A stretch of DNA of 64,000 nt from WHSW01 sp963821345 (GCA_963821345.1 CAWGDM010000002.1:62001-126000), one strand, 5' to 3'; counted from the stretch's first letter, positions 18,380 to 27,340 are shown. A program made the numbers and translations. The notes: generated from the sequence alone by a model not told the origin.

Positions 18380-19458
18380 CGGGCTCCTTTCATCGTCTCC
18401 CGAGCGCCGCTCGCGACCCGGAAGACCCCGCGTGACAGGGTACCCCGCAGCCCTCGGCCGAGGGCCATCGTGGTCAGCGCCCGGCGGTCGGGCCACAGTC
18501 GATTGATCATCTGGTTTGAGGGATCGGCGCACGAGTCCATCCACATGAGGCTCGGGTCCGCGTGAAAGCGCTCGACGTTGTCGAGCTCGAGCAGCATCCC
18601 CGGCGAGTAGCGGGCCAGGTCGTCGTCGTAGGCGATCTTGAAACAGAACAGCGCCGGCCCGGCCCGGAGGTTGCATTTCATCGCCACGGCGCGCCCGTTC
18701 GACCGCAGGGCGAGCAGCTGCAGGCGGCCGGCGGCGGCGAACCGCTCGCAGATCGCCGAGAACAGCTCCGCGTGGCCGCCGATCCTCGCGAACGCGGTGC
18801 CTGCCCGGCCCTTCCATCCCGAGCCCTCGAGCTCGAGGAAGTCCTGGACCGCCGCTGGGTCGCCCGCCTCGTCGGCGGTCGTCAGCGGCGCTCCGAGCAG
18901 CTCGCCGAGTCGGTCGCGCTGGCGGCGGTACTCGCGCCGGTGCTTGGGCTTGATCGCCAGGTAATCACCGTCGGGTCGCCGGCGAAGCGCCGCCCGCTCG
19001 ACCTCTCGCAGCCGGGTGCTACCGACTCGCTCGGCGGCGGCAGCACGCTGCAGCGATTCGATCACCGGGCCGTCAGCGCCCAGCGAGTCGATCCCCAGGA
19101 GCGCGCCGCGGCCATGGCCGAGACAGGTCGAGAGCAGCTCGCCGACCGTCGCCTCCGGCTCCCCGGCGCGGATCAGGGGGGTGCCGAGAAAGCAGTAGGT
19201 GTGGTCCCAGGCGATGCGGCCGGGGAGGGGCACGCGGTGCCAGCTGCGCACCGCGACCAGCGGCATCAGCGCGCCCCAGGCGTCGTCGTCGCCGACCACC
19301 GCCATTTGCAGAGCGGTCGGGCGCAGGGCCGCCGCGGCGGGGAGCAAGAAGTCGGGCTCGAAGAACGGGTTCGGTTCCGCGGCGGATTCGGCGAGGTCCC
19401 GCCATGCCGCGAGCTCGCGGTCGCCGAGCTCGTCGAGCGCGAGCAGGCGTCCGCTCAT
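18376..19458 (-). CDS. FemAB/CelD-like GNAT-fold acyltransferase
   Basis: 360 residues. ATG 19458 overlaps the ligase stop, and its own TGA overlaps the next ATG. Family features are KPKHRREYRRQRDRL, RLQLLALRSNGRAVAMKCNL and DDDLARYSPGMLLELDNVERF, matching the GNAT-fold CelD-type enzymes. Third such gene in the locus but the most divergent. The gene order ligase-acyltransferase-JmjC, with all junctions overlapping, points to one transcript that starts at the Wzz/kinase gene. Confidence 0.72.
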   Translation of the reverse strand: MSGRLLALDELGDRELAAWRDLAESAAEPNPFFEPDFLLPAAAALRPTALQMAVVGDDDAWGALMPLVAVRSWHRVPLPGRIAWDHTYCFLGTPLIRAGEPEATVGELLSTCLGHGRGALLGIDSLGADGPVIESLQRAAAAERVGSTRLREVERAALRRRPDGDYLAIKPKHRREYRRQRDRLGELLGAPLTTADEAGDPAAVQDFLELEGSGWKGRAGTAFARIGGHAELFSAICERFAAAGRLQLLALRSNGRAVAMKCNLRAGPALFCFKIAYDDDLARYSPGMLLELDNVERFHADPSLMWMDSCADPSNQMINRLWPDRRALTTMALGRGLRGTLSRGVFRVASGARETMKGAR

Positions 19459-20840
19459 CCGGAGGTGGGTTCGGCCGCGTTCGCCTGCCGGCGCCCGATC
19501 GCGAGCATCGTCGGCCCCAGCGAGAGCAACAGCCAGAGCGACTTCGCATACTCGTTCGAGATGAAGAAGCTGGCTACGAGGATGCCCACCAGCCCCGCGA
19601 GGACGGCCCGCGAGAGCAACTCCATCTCTGGGTCGGCGAGTCGCTTGAACAGCGCCGCCGCCTTCCACAGTGAGCCCAGACAGAGGAAGATGAGGGCACA
19701 GAACAGGCCGAGCCCGATCACCCCCAGCTCCGCGAGCGTCTCGAGGAAGGTGTTGTGGACGACCGCGGATTTGTTGACGATCAGGTCGCTTCGCGGCGTC
19801 ACGCCGGGTTCGGTGAGGTAGTGGCGCGCCGATTCTGAGAAGTTGCCGCCGCCGACGCCGATCAGCTGGTTCTGCTCGGCCATTCGCCAGGCCACCTGCC
19901 AGATCGTCACCCGGCCCTCCAGGTGCGTGTCTCCCTGGGTGGTCGACTGCAGGTGCTCGGTTGCGGTCTCGCTGGCAAACCCGGCGAAGTAGATGAATCC
20001 GGAGGCGGCGATCGTCGCGGCGACCAGCAGCATCCGCCAGCGCCAGCGGCCGGCGACCAGCGTGGCTACGACAAGCGCGACCGCGGTCGCGATCAGTCCG
20101 CCACGCGAGACGGTGAGCAGGATCGTCATGCCGCAGACCGTCCCGATCGCGACCGCGGTCAGGCGCAGGGCGGCGTTTCGGCGCAGGCCAATCGCCGCGA
20201 ACACGCAGATCACCAGCGCCGGGACGAGCAGCGCCGCGAGCTGGTTGGGATCCAGCGCGGCGCTCTCGAGACGGCCGAACTCGGCCTCGTAGCGACCCGG
20301 CACCGCGAGCCCGTACATGGCCGCGACCCCGGCCCCGGCAACGAATGCGGTGATCAGCTTGATCGCGTCGCCACGCTTGGTCACCGCGGTGAGCACGATG
20401 ATGAACAGCACGGCGTTGAGCGCGTAACGGTAGGCGACGGAGATCGTCACCCCGGGGACCTCCGCCCAGGTGGCGCTCAACAGCGTCCAGCCGATCAGGG
20501 CGGCGAGCAGGCCGACCGACCAGCGAACGATCGGTCGATCGACGCTGATCCGCGCGCTCGTCGTCATCACCGCCAGCCAGGAGATGAACAGCAGCCCGCC
20601 GAGCAGCTTGGAGAAGCTCAGCGCCGGGCCGCCGAACGGGACGATCTCCAGGAAGGCCAGGAAGGTGAAGACGATCAGGCCCCAGGTGAGGTCGGCGATC
20701 ACGAGGATCACGAAGGCGACCGCGAAGCTGGCCGCGATCGCGAACTCGGGGTTGACCCCGGCGGTCAACCCGACCAGAGCTGCCAGCAGCCCGACGGCCG
20801 GCCCGAGGAGCCAGCGGCTCAGGTCGAGCTGGGTCGTCAC
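19455..20840 (-). CDS. O-antigen ligase/polymerase family membrane protein (Wzy/WaaL)
   Basis: 461 residues with about ten to twelve hydrophobic helices. The family's long periplasmic-type loop is visible around EGRVTIWQVAWRMAEQNQ, IGVGGGNF and VVHNTFLETLAELGVIGLG (Wzy_C domain). It would join or transfer polysaccharide units on the outer face of the membrane. The start lies 8 bases after the Wzz/kinase stop. A second, frameshifted relative with TPR repeats lies at 39105-41088. Confidence 0.88.
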   Translation of the reverse strand: MTTQLDLSRWLLGPAVGLLAALVGLTAGVNPEFAIAASFAVAFVILVIADLTWGLIVFTFLAFLEIVPFGGPALSFSKLLGGLLFISWLAVMTTSARISVDRPIVRWSVGLLAALIGWTLLSATWAEVPGVTISVAYRYALNAVLFIIVLTAVTKRGDAIKLITAFVAGAGVAAMYGLAVPGRYEAEFGRLESAALDPNQLAALLVPALVICVFAAIGLRRNAALRLTAVAIGTVCGMTILLTVSRGGLIATAVALVVATLVAGRWRWRMLLVAATIAASGFIYFAGFASETATEHLQSTTQGDTHLEGRVTIWQVAWRMAEQNQLIGVGGGNFSESARHYLTEPGVTPRSDLIVNKSAVVHNTFLETLAELGVIGLGLFCALIFLCLGSLWKAAALFKRLADPEMELLSRAVLAGLVGILVASFFISNEYAKSLWLLLSLGPTMLAIGRRQANAAEPTSG

Positions 20841-20848
20841 CTTGGACC

Positions 20849-22411
20849 TCAGCCGGGCGTTGCGGCGGGGCTGTCGTCGGCCGGCAGGTCTTCGAACACC
20901 GGCGAGCGCTCGGCGTAGTAGTAGCCGCTCTGCGAGGGCTTCGGGACGCCGACGACGGCGAAGCCGACGGGCCGGATGCCGTTCTCGGCGAGCAGCTCAC
21001 CGAGCCGGTGGATGCTCGAAAGGCGGCTGTTGCCGAGCCGGGTGACGATCAGAACCGCGTCGGCGAGGCGGGCGAGCGGGAGCGCGTCGACGACCTCGGT
21101 CAGCGGGGGCGAGTCGATGATCACGTAGTCGGCGAGCTGGCGCGCCTCCTCGACCAGCCGCTCGGCGGCGTCGAGCGCGAACAGCTCGGTCACCCAGCCG
21201 CCCTCGTAGTCGGCGAGCAGCAGGCCCAGGTTCTCGCCGTAGGCCGAGTCGGTGACCAGCGCGTCGCGCAGGTCGACGCTCTCGAGTAGGACGCTGACCA
21301 CGCCGCGCTTCGGGGCGGCGCCGAGCGCCCGGCCGATCGCCGGGCGCCTCAGATCTCCCTCGATCAGGATCACCCGGTTTCCGGCCGCCAGCAGCGAGGT
21401 GGCGAGGTTGATCGCGGTCGTCGTCTTGCCCTCCGACGGTGCCGGGCCGGTGACCAGGACGACGCTGCTGCCCGTGTCCCGGCGGGTGGCGGCGAGCGTC
21501 GCACGCAGGCTTCTGTAGGCCTCCAGGCTGGACGCCGAGAGTGACTTCGGGCTCAGGGGACTGTTGTCCTTGCGCTGGGGCTCCCGTGGGATCCGGGCCA
21601 GGATCGGAAGGCGGTAGAGCTGTCGCAGCTGTTCCTCGCGGCGCAGCCGGGGGTCGAGGACCCGCGAGGCGAAGGCGATCGAGATGCCGAGGATCAGGCC
21701 CGCGAGCAGGCCTCCGGCGATGCTGAGCACGGGCCTGGGGGAGACCGGGGCGGTCGGCGTGTCGGCCAGCGTCTCGACCTCGATCGTCGGGTCGTCTCCC
21801 TCGCGCAGGATCTCGAGCTGGGTGATCTGGTCGGCGAGCTCGGAGCCGCCCTGGCCGGACTCGAGCGTCGCCCGTAGCGCCGGCAGCCGCTCGTCGATCT
21901 GGGCGCGCATGCGCTCGGTCCGCTCGGCGACGGCCTCCTTGGCGAACGAGTTGGCGATCGCCTGGGCCTCCTCGGGCGTGCTGGCGCTGCCGGTGATCGC
22001 GATCAGGTCGCTCTGGGCGACCGGCTCCGCGGTCACATTGGCGAGCAGCGAGCGCGGCGTCTGGTCGGTGTTCAGATCGTCCTGGACCCGGTTTGCGACG
22101 TCGAGCGTCGTCACCAAACGGGCCGCGGTCTCGACGTCGCGGGTCGGATCGGTCGACTCCTGGGGCAGGCCCGCGATCACGTACGCAGGGTTGCCGTTGC
22201 CCGAGATCGGGCTGATCAGCAGGTCGGCCTCGGCCTCATAGACCTTCTGTGCGGTAAGCACGTAGAGGATCGCGATCCCGGTGGTCAGCGCGACCACCGC
22301 GACGACCAGCCAGATCCGCTCGCGCAGCGTCTGCACGAAGCGGCTCAGGCCCTCCTGCTCCTCGGGTGGCTGCAGCCACTCGGCCGTCTGGGACGTAGGC
22401 TCCCCGCTCAT
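20849..22411 (-). CDS. Wzz-like chain-length regulator fused to BY-type tyrosine kinase
   Basis: 520 residues from ATG 22411. An N-terminal membrane helix (residues about 33-53), a Wzz-type extracytoplasmic region and a second helix (about 230-250) precede the kinase. The kinase carries Walker A GPAPSEGKT (322-330), Walker A' EGDLRRP (351-357) and Walker B IIDSPP (431-436). The tail has a Tyr cluster YYY (497-499), the usual autophosphorylation site. It would control chain length and export with the flippase and ligase. A CAGAAT -10-like hexamer lies 9 bases upstream of the ATG. Confidence 0.92.
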   Translation of the reverse strand: MSGEPTSQTAEWLQPPEEQEGLSRFVQTLRERIWLVVAVVALTTGIAILYVLTAQKVYEAEADLLISPISGNGNPAYVIAGLPQESTDPTRDVETAARLVTTLDVANRVQDDLNTDQTPRSLLANVTAEPVAQSDLIAITGSASTPEEAQAIANSFAKEAVAERTERMRAQIDERLPALRATLESGQGGSELADQITQLEILREGDDPTIEVETLADTPTAPVSPRPVLSIAGGLLAGLILGISIAFASRVLDPRLRREEQLRQLYRLPILARIPREPQRKDNSPLSPKSLSASSLEAYRSLRATLAATRRDTGSSVVLVTGPAPSEGKTTTAINLATSLLAAGNRVILIEGDLRRPAIGRALGAAPKRGVVSVLLESVDLRDALVTDSAYGENLGLLLADYEGGWVTELFALDAAERLVEEARQLADYVIIDSPPLTEVVDALPLARLADAVLIVTRLGNSRLSSIHRLGELLAENGIRPVGFAVVGVPKPSQSGYYYAERSPVFEDLPADDSPAATPG

Positions 22412-22486
22412 CAAGGCGAAATTCTGACAGCGCTGGTCATTTTCTCTGCACGATTCCGAGCTTTCGGAGTCGGAGTTCGGACAACT

Positions 22487-23626
22487 TTGAAAACTTTGGT
22501 CTACACCGACTACGCGTACCACGAGGTCGCTGGCCGGATCCTCTCGGAGCGCGCGTTCTCCCTTTTCCTCGGCGCGGTGGCCGCGCGGCTTGATGGCCGG
22601 GTGACGATTGCCGGCCGGCTCAGCCCGGAGGAGGACGGAGGTCACTACGAGATCGGCGACGGGGTGGAGTTCGTCGCCCTGCCGTGGTATCGGTCGCTGT
22701 TCTCGCCCGCGGCGGTGCCGGCGCTCGGGCGCTCGCTGGCCCGCCTCTGGCGGACGGTGGGCTCGGTCGACCGGGTCTGGCTGTTGGGCCCGCATCCGCT
22801 GATCGCGCCGGTCGCCCTGTTCGCGCTGGTTCGGCGCCGGCGCTTGATCCTCGGCGTGCGGCAGGACTTCCCCGTGTACATGGCGGCGCGCCGCCCTCAC
22901 AGCCGCGCCGCCCGAATCGCGGCCGCCGCCCTGGAACACGGCTTTCGCCTTCTTGGTCGCTTCTGTTCGGTGATCGTGGTCGGCCCGCAACTCGCCCACA
23001 ACTACCGCCGCTCACGCGAGTTGCTGGAGATCAACGTTTCGCTCGTCTCGGCTGATCAGGTGGTTTCGGCCGAGGAGGCGCTGGCCCGCGACTACGCCGG
23101 GGAGCGGACGATCCTCAGCGTCGGGCGCCTGGAGACCGAGAAGAACCCGGTGCTGCTTGCGGAGGCGCTTGCGCTGCTCGTCGCCGAGGGCGGAGATTGG
23201 CGGCTCGAGGTCTGCGGCGAGGGGCCACTGCAGGAGGAACTGGCGGCCGAGCTCGATCGGCGGGGACTCGCCTCGCGGTCGACGCTGGTTGGCTACGTTC
23301 CGTTCGACCGCCTGGGCGAGCGGTATCGGAGCGCTCACGTGCTTTTGCACTCATCGCTGACCGAGGGCTTACCGCAGGTCCTGCTCGAGGCGTTCGCGGC
23401 CGGGCTCCCCGTCGTCGCCTCGGATGTCGGCGGGATCGCGACGGCGCTCGGCGACGCGGTAGCGCTGGTGGCGCCCGGAGATGCCGATGCCGCGGCCGCC
23501 GCGGTCGCGGCGGTGGCCGCCGACCCGGCCGTGCGCGAGGCTCTGATCGATCGCGGGTTCGACTACATCGCCGCGCATACGATCGAGATCGAGGCCGCTC
23601 GGGTCGCGCGTTTCATCGCGCGGTGA
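22487..23626 (+). CDS. Glycosyltransferase family 4
   Basis: 379-residue GT-B enzyme, divergent from the kinase gene. The TTG at 22487 is chosen because MKTLVYTDYAYHE is a natural N-terminal strand; cggag lies about 12 bases upstream. LILGVRQDFPVYM is in the acceptor domain, ILSVGRLETEKNP opens the C-terminal domain and SSLTEGLPQVLLEAFAAGLPVVASDVGG is the sugar-nucleotide site. Last glycosyltransferase of the first polysaccharide block. Confidence 0.87.
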   Translation: MKTLVYTDYAYHEVAGRILSERAFSLFLGAVAARLDGRVTIAGRLSPEEDGGHYEIGDGVEFVALPWYRSLFSPAAVPALGRSLARLWRTVGSVDRVWLLGPHPLIAPVALFALVRRRRLILGVRQDFPVYMAARRPHSRAARIAAAALEHGFRLLGRFCSVIVVGPQLAHNYRRSRELLEINVSLVSADQVVSAEEALARDYAGERTILSVGRLETEKNPVLLAEALALLVAEGGDWRLEVCGEGPLQEELAAELDRRGLASRSTLVGYVPFDRLGERYRSAHVLLHSSLTEGLPQVLLEAFAAGLPVVASDVGGIATALGDAVALVAPGDADAAAAAVAAVAADPAVREALIDRGFDYIAAHTIEIEAARVARFIAR

Positions 23627-23685
23627 GCGCGGCAAGAAGTCGCCCGCACTGCGAGAAGGCTTGCGACCTCGCGCCTACCTGCCGA

Positions 23686-23691
23686 TAGAGG
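23686..23691 (+). promoter_or_regulatory. -10-like element TAGAGG upstream of the coiled-coil pair
   Basis: TAGAGG is followed after 8 bases by GTG 23700. GTG-CCA-TCA-TGA is a three-codon frame whose TGA overlaps the ATG of the real gene at 23708 (ATGA). The last base of the hexamer deviates from the pattern, so confidence is low. Confidence 0.3.
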
Positions 23692-23707
23692 CCGCAACGG
23701 TGCCATC

Positions 23708-24436
23708 ATGACGGGACACATGGCCGAGCTTCGATTCCCGCTGCGCGGGCGCCAGGGGGGGCGCCCCGGCGAACATACGAACCCGACCCCCGACCCGCTG
23801 GTGGAGATGGCGGCGCAGATCCGCGCCCTCGACCAGGCGGCGGAGGCCGTCGCCGCCCGGATCAACGAGGCGGCTGCGAGCCTCGCCAACCGCGAGCACA
23901 GCGGCAACTCTGCGACTCGGGCCGACCTGCTGGCCGGCCTTGCGTCGGCTCTGGTCGACCGCACCGAGGCGATCCGCTCCGATTGCGGGCGGCTCTCGAC
24001 GCTGATGGAACGGACCGCGAAGCTGGTCGCCGAGCGCGACGCGGATCGAACGACCGACGCCGAGCCGCGCGCGGCTACGACGGCGGCCCACCCGGTCGAG
24101 TCCGAGCCGGCGACTGAGCTCGAGCCGACCCCGCCGGCCGAGCCTGAGATCGACGAAGCCGTGCAGCCACCGGCCGCGTCGGAGCCCGCGCCCGCGCCCG
24201 AACGGCCCGCGCCGGCGGCGACCGAGAAGCCTCGGTGGCTTAGCAGGCGCAACGACCGGGAGGCCAGGTCCGTTGGCAGCACCTCGGAGGGCGTTCGGCT
24301 GATCGCCACCCAGATGGCGATCGCCGGATCGAGCCGCGCCGAGATCGAGCGCCGGCTGCGAATTCAGTTCGGGGTCCGCGACGCCGACCAGGCCCTGGAC
24401 GAGATCTTCGGCGGCCACCACAGCGAGGTCGGATGA
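23708..24436 (+). CDS. Coiled-coil protein with C-terminal ATQMA motif (paralogue 1)
   Basis: 242 residues, no recognised family. Helical, Ala-rich N-terminal half (DPLVEMAAQIRALDQAAEAV), a Pro/Glu-rich linker of about 60 residues, then a compact C-terminal segment VRLIATQMAIAGSSRAEIER through DEIFGG. The next gene product ends in a very similar segment. No signal peptide or membrane helix, so cytoplasmic. The stop overlaps the next start as ATGA. Together the pair suggests a scaffold or division-site (DivIVA-like) function, but that is a guess. Confidence 0.6.
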   Translation: MTGHMAELRFPLRGRQGGRPGEHTNPTPDPLVEMAAQIRALDQAAEAVAARINEAAASLANREHSGNSATRADLLAGLASALVDRTEAIRSDCGRLSTLMERTAKLVAERDADRTTDAEPRAATTAAHPVESEPATELEPTPPAEPEIDEAVQPPAASEPAPAPERPAPAATEKPRWLSRRNDREARSVGSTSEGVRLIATQMAIAGSSRAEIERRLRIQFGVRDADQALDEIFGGHHSEVG

Positions 24437-25098
24437 CCACGGCGAACCCCGCAGGGGACGACCCGACTCCCGCCCAGGGCACCTCGTCCGAGCTGCGCCG
24501 CTTGGTCGGCCAGGCGACCGAGCGGATCCACGAGATCATCGACGCGGCCGAGCGGGTCGCGCTGCAGATCCGCAGTGATGCCGAGACCGAGGCCCAGACC
24601 TATCTTGCCGAGCGCATGCTCGAGGCCGACCGTCTGGCGACCGAGCGCACCGCCACGCTCGACGTGCTCACCCGCAGGCTCGCCGACAACGCTGAGCAGT
24701 TCAGGAACGAGGCCGAGCGGATGCTCGCCGAGCTCGACCAGGTGGTCGAGGAGGCCCGCGCCGACGTCTACCGCAACGGGTCGATCGCCGCGGTCGAGTC
24801 CGAGACGCGGCTGGAGCCGGTCCCGGCGCCGAAGCCGGCCGAGCCCGAGCTGCGCTCGGTGGAACCCGAGCTGCCGCCGGAGCCCGAGGTCGCGCCCGCG
24901 CCCCAGAAGGTCAGCGTCGCCGCCTACCCCGGCACGGGCGCGGCGGACGAGGCCGAGCCCGATCGCACCGCCGAGGCGCTTCTGCGCGCCACTCAGATGG
25001 CGGTTACCGGGCAGGACCGCAGCGAGATCGTCGCCGTGCTCGAGTCGGATTTCCCCGGCGTCGACGCCGGGGCGATCGCCGACGAGATCCTCGGCTGA
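24433..25098 (+). CDS. Coiled-coil protein with C-terminal ATQMA motif (paralogue 2)
   Basis: 221 residues. Residues about 20-115 form a long charged coiled coil (ERIHEIIDAAERVALQIRSD onward), reminiscent of DivIVA or ATP-synthase-b-like helices. A Pro/Glu/Val-rich linker follows (EPVPAPKPAEPELRSVEPEL), then the C-terminal segment LLRATQMAVTGQDRSEIVAV to ADEILG, shared with the preceding gene. Overlap with that gene implies equimolar synthesis and probably a complex. Function unknown. Confidence 0.6.
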   Translation: MTTANPAGDDPTPAQGTSSELRRLVGQATERIHEIIDAAERVALQIRSDAETEAQTYLAERMLEADRLATERTATLDVLTRRLADNAEQFRNEAERMLAELDQVVEEARADVYRNGSIAAVESETRLEPVPAPKPAEPELRSVEPELPPEPEVAPAPQKVSVAAYPGTGAADEAEPDRTAEALLRATQMAVTGQDRSEIVAVLESDFPGVDAGAIADEILG

Positions 25099-25108
25099 CC
25101 GGGCCTGC

Positions 25109-25294
25109 CTAGAGCAGCTCGCCGCGCGCCCGCGCGAGCGACCATGCCGCGCGTTCGGACTCGCGCTGGAGCTCGGCCAGGCGACCGGGACTGGTCGGCT
25201 GCGGCCCGTTCACCCTGGCCCGGTACAGCCGGTAGCGCTCGCTGGCGTGCCTCGCGTCGGCCTCGAGTTCGGCGAAGCGTCGTCGGTCGGACAT
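25109..25294 (-). CDS. Small helical protein of unknown function
   Basis: 61 residues from ATG 25294 (MSDRRRFAELEADARHASER). Highly charged, one or two amphipathic helices, ends ARARGELL. The start is supported by minus-strand TATGCT ending 7 bases upstream, which suggests a leaderless mRNA. A longer in-frame start at 25420 would overlap the sortase gene. No family recognised. Confidence 0.5.
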   Translation of the reverse strand: MSDRRRFAELEADARHASERYRLYRARVNGPQPTSPGRLAELQRESERAAWSLARARGELL

Positions 25295-25301
25295 CCGGGT
25301 G

Positions 25302-25307
25302 AGCATA
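25302..25307 (-). promoter_or_regulatory. -10 element TATGCT, leaderless type
   Basis: Minus-strand TATGCT followed by 7 bases (CACCCGG) and ATG 25294. One of the best examples of the TANNNT-N6-8-start arrangement in the window. Confidence 0.5.
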
Positions 25308-25317
25308 CGCCCTGGTT

Positions 25318-26013
25318 CTAGGGGTCCTGCCGGACCCTGTCCTCGGTCGAGAATCGGGTGATGTCGGTGAGCTTCGCGAACACCGCCCACCGCTGGGCTG
25401 CGCTGTAGAGCGGGTGACACGCCGTGAGCACAAGACGTTCGTAGCCGACGTCGTCGACGATCTCGACGTCCGAGGGGTCGACCACCTCGTGCTTCTGCAC
25501 CGTGTAGGTGAACGTCCCGTAGGGCATCTCGAGCGTGATCTCATCGCCGTCGGAGATCTCGTTGATGCGCCTGAACGGCGCCAGGTACGTGGTCCGGTGG
25601 CCGGCGATCCCGATCGTCTTCCCCTGGCCGGGGAAGGCCGTGTCGGGGTAGTGGCCGGGGCCCTTCTGCAGGCTCGCGGTGTCGGTCCCCTGGACGACGA
25701 CGATGTCGAGGTCGATGCTCGGGATCTTGATCCGGCCGATCCCCTGGCCGGTCTGGACCCGCTGGGCGAACAGGTCGGCGAGCGCCGCGACCCGCTCGTT
25801 GACGTCGCCGGCGCCCTCGACCGCGCGCAGGTCGGCAGGGGATGGGAACTCGTCGCTGAGCGCCGCGAGCGAGTCCTCCGCCTGGCCCTGCTTGATCGAC
25901 CCATAGATCGTCGACAGCGGCTCCTTCCACGCGAGCGTCATCGCGACGTCGGTCGCGATCACGATCCCGGCGGTGATCAGGGCGACCGAGAGGATGTACG
26001 CCGCGCGCCTCAT
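25318..26013 (-). CDS. Class E-type sortase
   Basis: 231 residues from ATG 26013 (MRRAAYILSV); GTG 26055 would add 14 residues. An N-terminal membrane anchor (residues about 5-25) precedes the sortase barrel. The catalytic triad is visible: His139 in GIAGHRTTY, Cys199 in LVLTACHP and Arg208 in AAQRWAVF. Class E enzymes of actinobacteria cleave LAxTG/LPxTG-like signals and attach proteins to peptidoglycan. Two LPFTG-tailed proteins in this window (36714, 52422) are candidate substrates. Divergent from argG. Confidence 0.88.
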   Translation of the reverse strand: MRRAAYILSVALITAGIVIATDVAMTLAWKEPLSTIYGSIKQGQAEDSLAALSDEFPSPADLRAVEGAGDVNERVAALADLFAQRVQTGQGIGRIKIPSIDLDIVVVQGTDTASLQKGPGHYPDTAFPGQGKTIGIAGHRTTYLAPFRRINEISDGDEITLEMPYGTFTYTVQKHEVVDPSDVEIVDDVGYERLVLTACHPLYSAAQRWAVFAKLTDITRFSTEDRVRQDP

Positions 26014-26068
26014 CAGAAGATCCTGAATGATCCCCGAGCGGGCGGCAGATGCCACACTTGCCCGCCCG

Positions 26069-27331
26069 ATGACCGACCAGGCGCCCCGAATCGCGAGCTA
26101 CCAGGCCGATCCCGAGCAGGTCGGGCGCGTGCTGCTGCTCTATTCCGGCGGCCTCGACACGTCGGTGATGCTGCACTGGATCCAGGCTCAGTACGGGGCC
26201 GAGATCGTCACCCTGACCGTCGATCTCGGCCAGCCCGGCGAGGACTGGGACGTGGTGGTCGGCAAGGCGCGCGAGCTCGGCGCCGCCGACGCGATCCGCG
26301 CCGACGCGAAGGAGGAGTTCGCTCGCGAATACGTACTGCCGGCGATCCGCGCGAACGCGCTCTACGGCGGCGGCTACCCCCTGTTCACCGCGCTGGCACG
26401 GCCGCTGATCGCCAAGCTCGCGGTCGAGCACGCCCGCGCCACCGGCTGCGACACGATCGCCCACGGCTGCACCGGCAAGGGCAACGATCAGGTGCGGATC
26501 GACGGCACGGTCGCCGCGCTGGACCCCGAGCTCAAGGTGCTCGCGCCGGTGCGCGAGTGGAAGATGGGGCGCGAGGAGGAGATCGCCTACGCCCGCGAGC
26601 ACGCGATCCCGATCAAGGGCGCCAACGAGGCCGCGGCCCCGTACTCGATCGACGACAACCTCTGGGGGCGGTCGTCGGAGGGCCGCTCGATCGAGGACCT
26701 CTCCGAGCCGACGCCCGACGACGTGTTGACGCTCGTCACTCGGCCCGAGGACGCCCCCGACGAGCCCCAGCTGGTGCGGATCGGGTTCGAGGCGGGCTCC
26801 CCGGTTTCGATCGACGGCGAGCGGCTGGAGCCGGTGGAGCTGATCGAGCGGGCGGCCGAGCTCGGCGCCCGCCACGGCGCCGGGATCGTCGATCACATCG
26901 AGGATCGGATCGTCGGGCTCAAGGTCCGCGACATCTACGAGGTCCCGGCGGCGGCGCTGATCATGCCGGCCCACCGCGAGCTCGAGAAGCTCGTCTCGAC
27001 GATCCACCAGAACAACTTCAAGCGCGCGCTCGAGGACAAGTGGGCCTACCTCTGTTACGCCGGACTCTGGCTCGAGCCGCTGCGCCACGACCTCGACGCC
27101 TACATGCTGGCGGCCAACGAGTACGTGACCGGCGAGGCGACGGTGAAGCTCTACAAGGGCTCGGCGACCGTGGTCGCGCGCTCGTCGCCCTACGCGCTGT
27201 ACGACCAGAGCCTCGCGTCGTTCGGCGAGTCGGGCGGGGAGTTCAGCCAGGAGGCGAGCCCCGGCTTCATCGAGCTGTTCACGCTCCAGAGCCGGCTCGC
27301 GCACCGTGTGCGTACCCGCGAGGACGGGTAG
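26069..27331 (+). CDS. argG: Argininosuccinate synthase ArgG
   Basis: 420 residues from ATG 26069; an in-frame ATG at 26027 would start inside the sortase promoter and adds non-family residues. The N-type ATP pyrophosphatase loop is LLYSGGLDTSVML; HGCTGKGNDQVR and IDDNLWGRSSEG are diagnostic of the family. It condenses citrulline and aspartate in arginine synthesis. It stands alone, separated from argJBD by the polysaccharide locus. A CACACT -10-like hexamer lies 10 bases upstream of the ATG, so any leader is very short. Confidence 0.96.
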   Translation: MTDQAPRIASYQADPEQVGRVLLLYSGGLDTSVMLHWIQAQYGAEIVTLTVDLGQPGEDWDVVVGKARELGAADAIRADAKEEFAREYVLPAIRANALYGGGYPLFTALARPLIAKLAVEHARATGCDTIAHGCTGKGNDQVRIDGTVAALDPELKVLAPVREWKMGREEEIAYAREHAIPIKGANEAAAPYSIDDNLWGRSSEGRSIEDLSEPTPDDVLTLVTRPEDAPDEPQLVRIGFEAGSPVSIDGERLEPVELIERAAELGARHGAGIVDHIEDRIVGLKVRDIYEVPAAALIMPAHRELEKLVSTIHQNNFKRALEDKWAYLCYAGLWLEPLRHDLDAYMLAANEYVTGEATVKLYKGSATVVARSSPYALYDQSLASFGESGGEFSQEASPGFIELFTLQSRLAHRVRTREDG

Positions 27332-27334
27332 GGT
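27329..27334 (+). promoter_or_regulatory. -10 element TAGGGT overlapping the argG stop
   Basis: TAGGGT begins on the argG stop codon and is followed after 6 bases by GTG 27341, the start of a mini membrane protein. It fits the leaderless pattern. Confidence 0.4.
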
Positions 27335-27340
27335 CCGGTT

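Noticed and set aside
18380..21000. Long minus-strand extension of the acyltransferase frame at 18376
   Set aside because: It covers the ligase gene in another frame; the ATGA overlap and family start place the real start at 19458.
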